A stretch of DNA of 7,910 nucleotides from Myxococcaceae bacterium (GCA_018262385.1 JAGSPQ010000155.1:1-7910), one strand, 5' to 3'. Shown: positions 1 to 6,722, counted from the first letter of the stretch. Numbers and translations: made by a program. Notes: generated from the sequence alone by a model not told the origin.

Positions 1-456
1 GGTGGGCAGCGGGCCCGGGGCGAAGACGAACGCCCGGCCGAAGAACGAGTTGTTCGCCGCCGGAAACGGGTTGCCGGTCTTCAGCAGGGCGCGGCTGCCG
101 GCGGTGCTCTTCACGTTCACGTGCAGCGACTGCCCGCCGCGCGCCGACCTCGTCGGGTCGAGCACCGCGGTGCCCATGCTCGAGTCGAGGGTCCAGCGGG
201 CCGCCTCGATCGCCGTGCCTTCGAAGCTCTCGCAGAAGGTGAAGCCGGCGCAGCCGCACTTGCTCGGGCCGGGGAGCCCGCCGTCGCTTGCGCAGGCCGG
301 ATCGCCGGCGTCGACCGTGCCCCCTCCGCCGGTTCCTCCGCCCGCGCCGCCACCCGCGCCGCCGCCTGCACCTGCGTCGATCAGGCCCGTTGCCCCCGAG
401 CACGCCGCCACGCCCAACGCCGCCACCACGGTTAGAAGGAGTTTCATGAAGTCCAT
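1..456 (-). CDS. Partial secreted lipoprotein, possibly Cip1-like/polysaccharide lyase-like
   Basis: The reverse strand is open from an ATG at 456 to the window edge (152 codons seen; the C-terminus lies outside). The start reads MDFMKLLLTVVAALGVAAC: a short lysine-bearing n-region, a hydrophobic core and a V-A-A-C lipobox with Cys19, so the mature protein should be lipid-anchored. Residues about 29-47 form a Gly/Ala/Thr linker, as is common in myxobacterial surface lipoproteins. Next comes a Cys-rich stretch (C55, C66, C68, C74), then a segment beginning FCESFEG with a Trp, a GGQSLHV strand and an FFGRAFVF strand. That arrangement recalls the jelly-roll core annotated as Cip1-like (polysaccharide-lyase-like); I infer this from memory of the family, with moderate trust. 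A second in-frame ATG at 447 (MKLLLT) is equally possible, as neither has a clear ribosome binding site. It diverges from the pirin gene. Confidence 0.8.
   Translation of the reverse strand, partial: MDFMKLLLTVVAALGVAACSGATGLIDAGAGGGAGGGAGGGTGGGGTVDAGDPACASDGGLPGPSKCGCAGFTFCESFEGTAIEAARWTLDSSMGTAVLDPTRSARGGQSLHVNVKSTAGSRALLKTGNPFPAANNSFFGRAFVFAPGPLPT
319..372. repeat. Low-complexity Gly/Ala linker repeat inside the lipoprotein gene
   Basis: The plus strand is a C-rich tract with near-tandem 12-bp units (CCCGCGCCGCCA at 341-352, then CCCGCGCCGCCG at 353-364) and shorter related units either side. On the minus strand it encodes GAGG-type repeats forming the linker behind the lipidated cysteine. 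Such tracts can change length by slippage; no variation can be seen in one sequence. Confidence 0.7.
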
Positions 457-467
457 GACCCGTTGGC

Positions 468-482
468 GGGACAGTTCGTCCC
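468..482. promoter_or_regulatory. Short hyphenated palindrome between divergent genes
   Basis: GGGAC-AGTTC-GTCCC: a 5-bp perfect inverted repeat with a 5-base spacer, 12 bp upstream of the lipoprotein start and about 65 bp upstream of the pirin start. It could be an operator for a dimeric regulator or a hairpin in the lipoprotein leader. It is short enough to be chance. Confidence 0.2.
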
Positions 483-494
483 CCGCCGGCACGG

Positions 495-540
495 TTGCCG
501 AGCGCGGCCGGGTCCTTAGAGTTCGTTCATACCTTGGAGG
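495..540 (+). promoter_or_regulatory. Candidate promoter and ribosome binding site of the pirin gene
   Basis: TTGCCG (495-500) and TAGAGT (517-522) each match four of six bases of the sigma-70 hexamers, 16 bp apart. GGAGG at 536-540 lies 6 bases before the ATG at 547 and is a strong Shine-Dalgarno site. The ribosome binding site is convincing and fixes the pirin start; the promoter hexamers are only a weak match. Confidence 0.3.
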
Positions 541-546
541 CAACCC

Positions 547-1124
547 ATGATCACCCTTCGCAGAGCCGCTGAGCGCGGCCACGCCAACCACGGCTGGCTC
601 GACACCCACCACCCCTTCTCGGTCGCCGACTCGACGGTGCGCTCGAGCACCGCGACTCGATGGGCAACCACGGGCTGATCCGGCCGGGCGAGGTGCAGCG
701 GATGAGCGCGGGCACCGGGGTGCGCCACAGCGAGGCCAACGCGTCGCCGGCGCTCCCGGTGCACCTGCTGCAGATCTGGATCGAGCCCGAGCAGCGCAGC
801 CTGCCGCCCAGCTACGAGCAGAAGAGCTTCCCGGCGGAAGAGAAGCAGGGCCGGCTGCGGCTGGTCGCGTCGGGCGATGCGCGCGAGGGCAGCGTGAAGC
901 TCCACCAGGACGTCTCGCTCTACGCTGGGCTGTTCGGCAAAGGCGATCGCGCCGAGCTGGTGCTCGCTCCGGGCCGGCACGCCTGGGTGCACGTGGCGCG
1001 GGGGAAGCTGAAGGTCAACGGCAACCCGCTCGAGGAAGGCGACGCGCTCGCCGTCTCGGGCGAGCCGAAGGTGGAGCTCGAGGGCACCGACGCGGCAGAG
1101 GTGCTGGTGTTCGATCTCGCCTGA
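547..1124 (+). pseudogene. Pirin-family protein (YhhW-like), internal frameshifting deletion
   Basis: Pirins are bicupin Fe-binding proteins; YhhW-type members have quercetin 2,3-dioxygenase activity. The 5' part (547-630) reads MITLRRAAERGHANHGWLD... as in YhhW, behind a good GGAGG site. Shortly after the conserved HTFSFA-like block (here HPFSVAD), the text jumps to the LDGALEHRDSMGN block in another frame (from about 630). The original frame then stops at a TGA near 676. By comparison with YhhW about 40 residues, roughly 120 bp and not a multiple of three, are missing, including the H-x-H metal ligands of the THPHxD motif. The remainder is well preserved to the normal C-terminus (EVLVFDLA), keeping the other two ligands in RHSE (His codon 726-728, Glu 732-734). 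An ATG at 660 opens a 154-residue frame, but it lacks a ribosome binding site and half the metal site. A recent loss or an assembly error would look the same. Confidence 0.85.
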
Positions 1125-1172
1125 GCCTGGCCTCCACCTCCATAGTGGGCGTCCTCACCCAGGAGCTTTCCC

Positions 1173-1706
1173 GTGGAGTGGCTGGCGCTCGCCCTCGTCG
1201 TCCTCGCTGGAGCGTCGCTCGTCTACTTCACCCTGCGCACCGGGATCTCGCCGATGCCGAGCAACCGGCTGCAGCGGGCGGCGATCCTCGCCGCGGCCGG
1301 TGAGACCCCGGGGCCGATCTACGAGCTGGGCGCCGGCTGGGGCACGCTGGCCTTCGCGCTCGCCGATCGCTTCCCCCACGCGCAGGTGATCGCGTTCGAG
1401 CTGTCGTGGGTGCCGTTCGCGGTGATGCGGCTGCGCCAGGCGCTGCGGCCGCGGAAGAACCTCACCCTGCGCCGGCTCGATTTTCTGCGCGCTCCGCTGG
1501 GGCAGGCGCAGCTGCTCGTCTGCTACCTCTTCCGGGGAGGGATGGAGGCGCTCAAGTCGAAGCTCGAGCAGGAGGCCGCGCCCGGTTCCCGGCTGATCAC
1601 CCACACCTTCGCGGTGCACGGGTGGACGCCCCAGGCCGAGCAGACGCTGGCCGATCTCTACCGCACCCGCGTCTACGTCTACCGGCTGCCGCCCTCGCCG
1701 GGCTGA
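1173..1706 (+). CDS. Membrane-anchored class I SAM-dependent methyltransferase, FAM173-like
   Basis: A protein of 177 residues that should transfer a methyl group from S-adenosylmethionine. The GTG start at 1173 is chosen because AGGAG lies at 1161-1165, 7 bases upstream. Residues 3-20 form one hydrophobic segment, a likely membrane anchor. Motif I is YELGAGWG (50-57), the acidic end of strand 2 is FELS (75-78), and LDF follows (102-104). The later half, CYLF then a KLEQE helix, then PGSRLITHTFAVHGWTP (137-153), closely follows the tail of the FAM173 family (ANTKMT and ATPSCKMT), whose characterised eukaryotic members methylate lysines of mitochondrial membrane proteins and also carry an N-terminal hydrophobic segment. 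The substrate here is unknown. It follows the broken pirin gene by 48 bp and its 3' end overlaps the opposing esterase gene by 28 bp. The methyltransferase class is secure; the subfamily is inferred from motif likeness. Confidence 0.87.
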   Translation: MEWLALALVVLAGASLVYFTLRTGISPMPSNRLQRAAILAAAGETPGPIYELGAGWGTLAFALADRFPHAQVIAFELSWVPFAVMRLRQALRPRKNLTLRRLDFLRAPLGQAQLLVCYLFRGGMEALKSKLEQEAAPGSRLITHTFAVHGWTPQAEQTLADLYRTRVYVYRLPPSPG

Positions 1707-2662
1707 GGCCGCGGCGGCTTCTCCCCGCAGCCCCCCGGAATCCCGCCGCAGGGCACCGGCCGGCAGACGCCCTGCGCATCGATCGCTCCCGGAGCAGGGC
1801 AGGGCGGCAGGCGCCTGGCCGGCTCGAGCGCCGGCAGCGCCCCCAGGCTCTGCGCCGCCAGCTCGAACAGCCGCGGCCACTGCGAGGTCCAGAACTTCCA
1901 GTCGTGGCCCGCGCCGGGCACCGTCACCAGCTCGGCCTGCACCGCGGTGGCCTTCAGCGCGCGCCGCAGCGACTCGAGCTGATCGGGCTTGACCACCGCG
2001 TCCTTCGCGCCGTGCGAGATGAACAGCCGGGTGTCGCCGAGCTTCGCCAGCCGGTCGGGCGCGACGACGTTGTCCAGCTCCCAGCGCGGCTGGAACGCAG
2101 CGCGGCTGCCGTAGACCGCCTCGTGGATCTGGTACTCGCCCTCGGCCGGCTGGAGCGTCAGCAGGTCGTAGGTGCCCGAGACGCTGCCGGCGAAGGCGAA
2201 CTGGGGGTACGCCTCGGCCAGCAGCACCGCGCCGCGGCCTCCGGTCGAGTAGCCGAACACCGCGGTGTGCGCGCGGTCCGGCCAGACCGGGAAGTGGGCG
2301 CGCAGGTAGGGGAGGATCACCTCGCCGACCCAGCGGGCCCCGGGCGCGGTGGTCCACTTGCCCCGGCTCTCTGGATAAAAGCGGGTCTCGTAGATCGTCT
2401 TGCCCATGCTCGGCACCGCGATCACCAGGCCGTACTGATCGGCGAAGGCGGCGAGATCTCCCTTCGCCATCCACCCCTCGGCCGAGTCGCCCCAGCCATG
2501 CAGCGCCAGCACCAACGGACACCGGCGCTCGCTCGAGCAGCCCGCCGGCAGGTAGACCCGCATCGTCCCGCTGCCGGTCTTGCCGTCGATGGTGCCGGTC
2601 ACCGGGATCGCGTCCGACCAGGCGCCGACCGCCATTGCCATCACCACGCCCAGCGGAAGCAC
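1679..2662 (-). CDS. Secreted alpha/beta-hydrolase esterase (PHB depolymerase/putative esterase type)
   Basis: A 327-residue serine hydrolase expected outside the cytoplasm. The oxyanion-hole motif LHGWGD lies at 54-59, the nucleophile elbow GYSTG at 137-141 (Ser139), the likely acid Asp221 in SHGAKD, and the base His253 in GAGHDW, so a full triad is present in the usual order. This matches poly(3-hydroxybutyrate) depolymerase, feruloyl esterase and PF00756-type esterases; the substrate cannot be told. Residues 1-18 are hydrophobic and resemble a signal peptide, although no basic n-region is visible. An extra C-terminal tail (about 283-327) is rich in proline and holds four cysteines (288, 300, 305, 312), outside the usual fold. 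The first in-frame start is GTG at 2662 with no good ribosome binding site; internal GTG or ATG codons (for example ATG at 2641) could be the true start. The gene diverges from the DUF4442-pyc operon and converges on the methyltransferase. Confidence 0.88.
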   Translation of the reverse strand: MLPLGVVMAMAVGAWSDAIPVTGTIDGKTGSGTMRVYLPAGCSSERRCPLVLALHGWGDSAEGWMAKGDLAAFADQYGLVIAVPSMGKTIYETRFYPESRGKWTTAPGARWVGEVILPYLRAHFPVWPDRAHTAVFGYSTGGRGAVLLAEAYPQFAFAGSVSGTYDLLTLQPAEGEYQIHEAVYGSRAAFQPRWELDNVVAPDRLAKLGDTRLFISHGAKDAVVKPDQLESLRRALKATAVQAELVTVPGAGHDWKFWTSQWPRLFELAAQSLGALPALEPARRLPPCPAPGAIDAQGVCRPVPCGGIPGGCGEKPPRPQPGEGGSR

Positions 2663-2665
2663 CGG

Positions 2666-2695
2666 GCGGTTATACGAGCGGGCGGCTCAAACCGC
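2666..2695. promoter_or_regulatory. Nested imperfect palindrome in the divergent esterase/DUF4442 intergenic region
   Basis: Outer arms GCGGTT (2666-2671) and AACCGC (2690-2695) enclose inner arms GAGC (2676-2679) and GCTC (2685-2688) around GGGCG. It sits directly upstream of the esterase GTG start and 35 bp before the DUF4442 ATG, where an operator controlling one or both genes would be expected. The left arm overlaps an AT-rich TTATAC, the only such spot in the gap. A regulatory role is inferred from position and symmetry only. Confidence 0.3.
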
Positions 2696-2729
2696 AGCAG
2701 CGATCCCGTTCGCTGGTAGAACCTTCCGC

Positions 2730-3209
2730 ATGGCGGATTGGGTCAGGCGGGCCTCGAAGTTTCTCGGCAGCCGCGGGACGTTGCTGGCGCTCAACGCCTA
2801 CCCGCCTTACGTGGCGGCGGGGATCCGGATCGTGGAGGTCGCTCCCGACGCGTCGAAGATCGTGGTGCAGATGGGCCTGTACGGCTGGAACCGGAACTTC
2901 TTCGGTACCCACTTCGGCGGCTCGCTCTACTCGATGTGCGATCCGTTCTTTCTCTTCCAGGTGCTGATGAACCTCGGCGACGACTACGTCGTCTGGGACA
3001 AGTCGGCCACCGTCCGCTTCATGAAGCCGGGCTCCGGCACGGTGCGGGCGCAGTTCGACATGCCGGCCTCGAAGATCGAAGAGCTGCGCAGCCTTGCGGC
3101 CGGGGGTCTGAAAGTCGAGCCCACGTTCACCGTCCAGGTTCGCGACGAAACGGGCGACGTCGTCGCCGAGGTCGAGAAGGTCCTCTACATCCGACTCAAG
3201 CGCCGCTAG
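2730..3209 (+). CDS. DUF4442 domain protein, hotdog-fold putative thioesterase
   Basis: 159 residues starting at the ATG at 2730, filling the normal length of a single DUF4442 domain. The signature block FFGTHFGGSLYSMCDPFF (57-74) is followed by YVVWDKSATVRFMKPGSGTV (86-105), both typical of DUF4442, a family of the hotdog thioesterase superfamily related to the C-terminal half of E. coli YiiD. Members are presumed to act on acyl-CoA or acyl-carrier substrates; few if any have a proven reaction. No signal peptide or membrane segment is seen, so it should be cytoplasmic. An upstream in-frame ATG at 2580 would add 50 residues unlike the family and overlap the divergent esterase gene, so it was not used. 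Its ribosome binding site is weak (GGTAGA). Its stop lies 9 bp before the pyruvate carboxylase start, so the two are probably cotranscribed and translationally coupled. Confidence 0.88.
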   Translation: MADWVRRASKFLGSRGTLLALNAYPPYVAAGIRIVEVAPDASKIVVQMGLYGWNRNFFGTHFGGSLYSMCDPFFLFQVLMNLGDDYVVWDKSATVRFMKPGSGTVRAQFDMPASKIEELRSLAAGGLKVEPTFTVQVRDETGDVVAEVEKVLYIRLKRR

Positions 3210-3230
3210 ATCGGGGCCATGGCCCCGATC
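3209..3230 (+). promoter_or_regulatory. Perfect 22-bp palindrome centred on the pyc start codon
   Basis: The half-site GATCGGGGCCA (3209-3219) is followed at once by its exact reverse complement (3220-3230), with the ATG of pyc (3219-3221) at the centre and the last base of the upstream TAG stop as its first base. In RNA it can form an 8-bp stem (GAUCGGGG/CCCCGAUC) with the loop CCAUGG, so AUG sits in the loop and the only G-rich candidate ribosome binding site lies in the stem. A ribosome finishing the DUF4442 gene would melt it. As DNA it could also bind a dimeric regulator. The symmetry is certain; the role is inferred. Confidence 0.45.
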
Positions 3231-6200
3231 AAGAAGCTGATGTGCGCCAACCGCGGCGAGATCGCGATCCGCGTCTTCCGTGCGTGTAACGAGCTGGGCA
3301 TTCGAACCGTCGCCATCTACAGCGACGAAGACCGGATGCACGAGCACCGGCACAAGGCCGACGAGGCGTACCTGGTCGGGCGCGGCAAGCGGCCGGTCGA
3401 CGCGTACCTCGGCACCGAAGAGATCCTCGACGTCGCGGTCGCGGCGGGCGTCGACGCGATCCACCCCGGCTACGGCTTCTTGTCCGAGAACGCCGACTTC
3501 GCCTCCGCCTGCGTGCGGCGCGGGATCCGGTTCGTCGGCCCCAGCCCGGAAGTGGTCGCGATGATGGGCGACAAGGTGGCGGCCAAGGCGCTGGCGATGA
3601 AGGTGGCGGTGCCCTGCGTGCCCGGCACCACGTTGACCGGCACGGCCGAGGCGGTGCTGGCCCAGGCGCAGAAGTTCTTCGACGCCCACGGCGCTCCGGT
3701 GCTGGTGAAGGCGGCGAATGGCGGCGGCGGGCGCGGGATGCGGGTGGTGCGGACCCGCGCCGACCTGCCCGAGGCGCTCGCGTCGGCGAAGAGCGAGTCG
3801 CTGGCGGCGTTCGGCTCGGACGTGCTGTTCATGGAAAAGTTCCTCGAGAAGGTGCGGCACATCGAGGTGCAGGTGCTGGGAGATCAGCACGGCAACCTGG
3901 TCCACCTGTTCGAGCGCGACTGCTCGGTGCAGCGGCGGCACCAGAAGGTGATCGAGATTGCCCCCGCCCCTTCGCTCGCTCCCCAGCTGCGGGATCGGAT
4001 CTGCGCGGCGGCGCTCTCGCTGGCGAAGGGCGCCGGCTACACCAACGCCGGCACGGTCGAGTTCCTCGTCGACGAGGCGGCCCCGGGCGGAGCGCAGTTC
4101 TATTTCATCGAGGTCAACGCCCGGCTGCAGGTCGAGCACACCGTCACCGAGCAGGTCACCGGCGTGGATCTGGTGCAGGCGCAGATCCGGATCGCCGAGG
4201 GCGAGCTGCTGTCGTCGCCGAAGATCCGGATCCCCAGCCAGGCGGCGATCTCGACCCGCGGGTACGCGGTTCAGCTGCGGGTCACCACCGAGGACCCGGC
4301 GAACAACTTCCTCCCCGACGCCGGCACGCTGACCGCGTGGCGCGCGGCGACGGGTTTTGGAATCCGGCTCGACGGCGGCAACGGCTACAGCGGCGCGACG
4401 ATCTCCCCCGCGTATGACTCGCTGCTGGTGAAGATCATCGCCTACGCGTCGACGTTCGAAGAGACGGTGAAGAAGGCGCAGCGCGCGGCCCGCGAGTTCC
4501 GGATCCGCGGAGTGAAGACCAACCTGCCGTTCCTCGAGAACGTGCTCGCGCACCCGACGTTCCTCGCCGGCCAGACGTGGACCCGGTTCATCGACGAGAC
4601 GCCCGAGCTGTTTCAGCTCGCGCCGCGCCGCGATCGGGCCAGCAAGCTGCTGCAGTACCTCGGCGAGGTGATCGTCAACGGCCACCCGACGGTGAAGAAG
4701 GAACAGCGGCTGCAGCCCTCGAAGCTGCTCGAGGCCCGGGTGCCCGAGGTGCCGCGGGGCGCGCCGCCTCCGGGGACCGCGCAGATCCTCGCCCAGAAGG
4801 GAGCCGAGGGGCTGGCCCAGTGGGTGCTGGCGCAGACCCGGCCGCTGCTCACCGACACCACGATGCGCGACGCCCACCAGTCGCTGCTCGCCACCCGCAT
4901 GCGCAGCTTCGACATCCTGAAGATCGCGCACGCCACCGCCCACCTGGCGCCCGAGCTGTTCAGCCTCGAGTCGTGGGGCGGAGCGACCTTCGACACCGCC
5001 TACCGCTTCCTCCACGAGGACCCGTGGGATCGGCTGCGGAAGCTGAAGGCCGCCGCGCCCAACCTGCTGCAGCAGATGCTGCTGCGCGGCGCCAACGCGG
5101 TCGGCTACACCCACTACCCGGACAACGTGGTCGAGGCGTTCATCGACGAAGCGGCCGAGGCCGGGGTCGACGTCTTCCGGGTGTTCGACTCGCTCAACGA
5201 CCTCGACAGCATGAAGGTGTCGATCGATCGGATCCGCCGCACCGGGAAAGTGGCCGAGGTGGCCATCTGCTACACCGGCGACGTCGCCAACCCCAAGCGG
5301 CCCAAGTACACGCTCGACTACTACGAAGACCTCGCTCGCCGCATCGAGGACATGGGGGCGCACTTCCTGTGCATCAAGGACATGGCGGGGCTGCTGCGGC
5401 CGCGCGCGGCGGGTCTGCTGGTCGATCGGCTGAAGCAGACGGTGAAGCTGCCGCTGCACCTGCACACCCACGACACGTCCGGAAACGGGGTGGCGATGCT
5501 GCTCACCGCGATCGATCACGGGGTGCACATCGTCGACGTCGCGCTGGCGCCGATGGCCGGGTTGACCAGCCAGCCGTCGATGAACGCGCTGGTCGCCGCG
5601 CTGCGGGGCTACCCGCGCGACACCGGGCTGACGAACAAGAAGCTGCAGCCGCTGGCGAACTACTGGGAAGACGTGCGCGAGTACTACGCGCCGTTCGAGT
5701 GCGGCCTGAAGAGCGCGACCAGCGAGGTCTACTTCCACGAGATCCCCGGCGGGCAGTACTCGAACCTGCGGCCCCAGGTGGCGGAGCTCGGCCTGCTGCC
5801 GCGCTGGCAGGAAGTGAAGGAAGCGTTCGCGCTGGTGAACCTGCTGTGTGGCGACATCCCGAAGGTGACGCCGTCGTCGAAGATGGTGGGCGACTTCGCG
5901 ATCTTCCTGGTGAAGGGCGATCTGATCGTCCGCGCCGACACGCTGGAAGAGGCGGCGCGGCGCACCGAGACGAAGCTGATCGCCGAGGCGAACCGGCTCG
6001 ACTTCCCCTCGAGCGTGGTGGGTTATTTCCAGGGCCAGCTGGGCCAGCCGCCCGGCGGGTTCCCCGAGAAGCTGCGCTCGGCGGTGCTGAAGGGGTTGCC
6101 GCGGGTCGAGGGGCTGCCGGGGAAGAGCCTGCCGCCGCTGGATCTGGAGGATCGGGCGCGGACGCTGGCGGCGAAGCTCGGGCGGGAAGTGAGCAAGGCC

Positions 6201-6722
6201 GAGGCGGTGTCGCACGCGCTGTACCCGCGGGTGCTCGACGACTTCTTCGAAGCGCGCAGCCGGTACGAGGACGTGTCGATCCTCGACACGCCGACGTATT
6301 TCTACGGGCTCGAGGTGGGCCAGGAGCGGTGGGTCGATCTCGAGCCGGGCAAGACGCTGGTGCTGTCGCTCGAGGCGGTGTCGGACCCGGCGCCGGACGG
6401 GAACCGCACCGTGTTCTTCGAGGTCAATGGCCACGGCCGGCAGGTGAGCGTGAAGGACAAGTCGCTCGTCTCGCAGGTCGCCGAGCGGCGCACCGCCGAG
6501 AAGTCGAACCCGGCGCACATCGGGGCGTCGATGCCCGGGGTGGTGATCGGGCTCTACGCGACGGTCGGCGCGAAGGTCGAGGCCGGCTCTCCGCTGCTCG
6601 CGCTCGAGGCGATGAAGATGGAGACCGTGGTGCGCGCCCACCGCACCGGGACGGTGAAGGAGCTGCCCGTCGCGCTGAAGGCCAAGGTCCAGGCGGGGGA
6701 TCTGCTCGTCGTTCTGGAGTGA
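3219..6722 (+). CDS. pyc: Pyruvate carboxylase, single-chain
   Basis: Pyruvate carboxylase makes oxaloacetate from pyruvate, bicarbonate and ATP using biotin, refilling the TCA cycle and starting gluconeogenesis. At 1167 residues it has the usual length of the alpha4 type. The biotin carboxylase domain (about 1-450) begins KKLMCANRGEIAIR and holds the ATP-grasp glycine loop NGGGGRGM (167-174), FERDCSVQRRHQK (231-243) and EVNARLQVEHTVTE (from 298). The carboxyltransferase TIM barrel (about 540-830) has TTMRDAHQS (Arg550, Asp551), the carbamylated-lysine site CIKDMAG (Lys720) and the metal-binding HTH (749-751). A conserved carboxylase region follows, then the biotin carrier domain from about 1097 with EAMKMET and biotinyl-Lys1133. 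The start at 3219 is preferred over ATG 3240 because homologues have an IKKLL-like lead-in; a classical ribosome binding site is missing and the start lies in a palindrome. The enzyme is commonly activated by acetyl-CoA, though that cannot be read from the sequence. It follows the DUF4442 gene by 9 bp. Confidence 0.98.
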   Translation: MAPIKKLMCANRGEIAIRVFRACNELGIRTVAIYSDEDRMHEHRHKADEAYLVGRGKRPVDAYLGTEEILDVAVAAGVDAIHPGYGFLSENADFASACVRRGIRFVGPSPEVVAMMGDKVAAKALAMKVAVPCVPGTTLTGTAEAVLAQAQKFFDAHGAPVLVKAANGGGGRGMRVVRTRADLPEALASAKSESLAAFGSDVLFMEKFLEKVRHIEVQVLGDQHGNLVHLFERDCSVQRRHQKVIEIAPAPSLAPQLRDRICAAALSLAKGAGYTNAGTVEFLVDEAAPGGAQFYFIEVNARLQVEHTVTEQVTGVDLVQAQIRIAEGELLSSPKIRIPSQAAISTRGYAVQLRVTTEDPANNFLPDAGTLTAWRAATGFGIRLDGGNGYSGATISPAYDSLLVKIIAYASTFEETVKKAQRAAREFRIRGVKTNLPFLENVLAHPTFLAGQTWTRFIDETPELFQLAPRRDRASKLLQYLGEVIVNGHPTVKKEQRLQPSKLLEARVPEVPRGAPPPGTAQILAQKGAEGLAQWVLAQTRPLLTDTTMRDAHQSLLATRMRSFDILKIAHATAHLAPELFSLESWGGATFDTAYRFLHEDPWDRLRKLKAAAPNLLQQMLLRGANAVGYTHYPDNVVEAFIDEAAEAGVDVFRVFDSLNDLDSMKVSIDRIRRTGKVAEVAICYTGDVANPKRPKYTLDYYEDLARRIEDMGAHFLCIKDMAGLLRPRAAGLLVDRLKQTVKLPLHLHTHDTSGNGVAMLLTAIDHGVHIVDVALAPMAGLTSQPSMNALVAALRGYPRDTGLTNKKLQPLANYWEDVREYYAPFECGLKSATSEVYFHEIPGGQYSNLRPQVAELGLLPRWQEVKEAFALVNLLCGDIPKVTPSSKMVGDFAIFLVKGDLIVRADTLEEAARRTETKLIAEANRLDFPSSVVGYFQGQLGQPPGGFPEKLRSAVLKGLPRVEGLPGKSLPPLDLEDRARTLAAKLGREVSKAEAVSHALYPRVLDDFFEARSRYEDVSILDTPTYFYGLEVGQERWVDLEPGKTLVLSLEAVSDPAPDGNRTVFFEVNGHGRQVSVKDKSLVSQVAERRTAEKSNPAHIGASMPGVVIGLYATVGAKVEAGSPLLALEAMKMETVVRAHRTGTVKELPVALKAKVQAGDLLVVLE

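Noticed and set aside
660..1124. Intact short pirin starting at ATG 660
   Set aside because: No ribosome binding site precedes this ATG, it starts in the middle of the first cupin, and two of four metal ligands are absent. The real start with a GGAGG site is at 547.
1406..2719. A 437-codon plus-strand frame over the methyltransferase and esterase
   Set aside because: Arg/Ala/Leu-rich shadow frame; the other frames carry clear methyltransferase and hydrolase motifs.
2690..2721. Sigma-70 promoter from TATAAC-like and TAGAAC hexamers upstream of the esterase and DUF4442 genes
   Set aside because: No acceptable -35 hexamer at 16-18 bp; a TTGAGC on the minus strand is only 10 bp from TATAAC.
2580..2729. 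A longer N-terminus for the DUF4442 protein
   Set aside because: The added 50 residues are unlike the family and overlap the divergent esterase's signal region; ATG 2730 gives the normal domain length.
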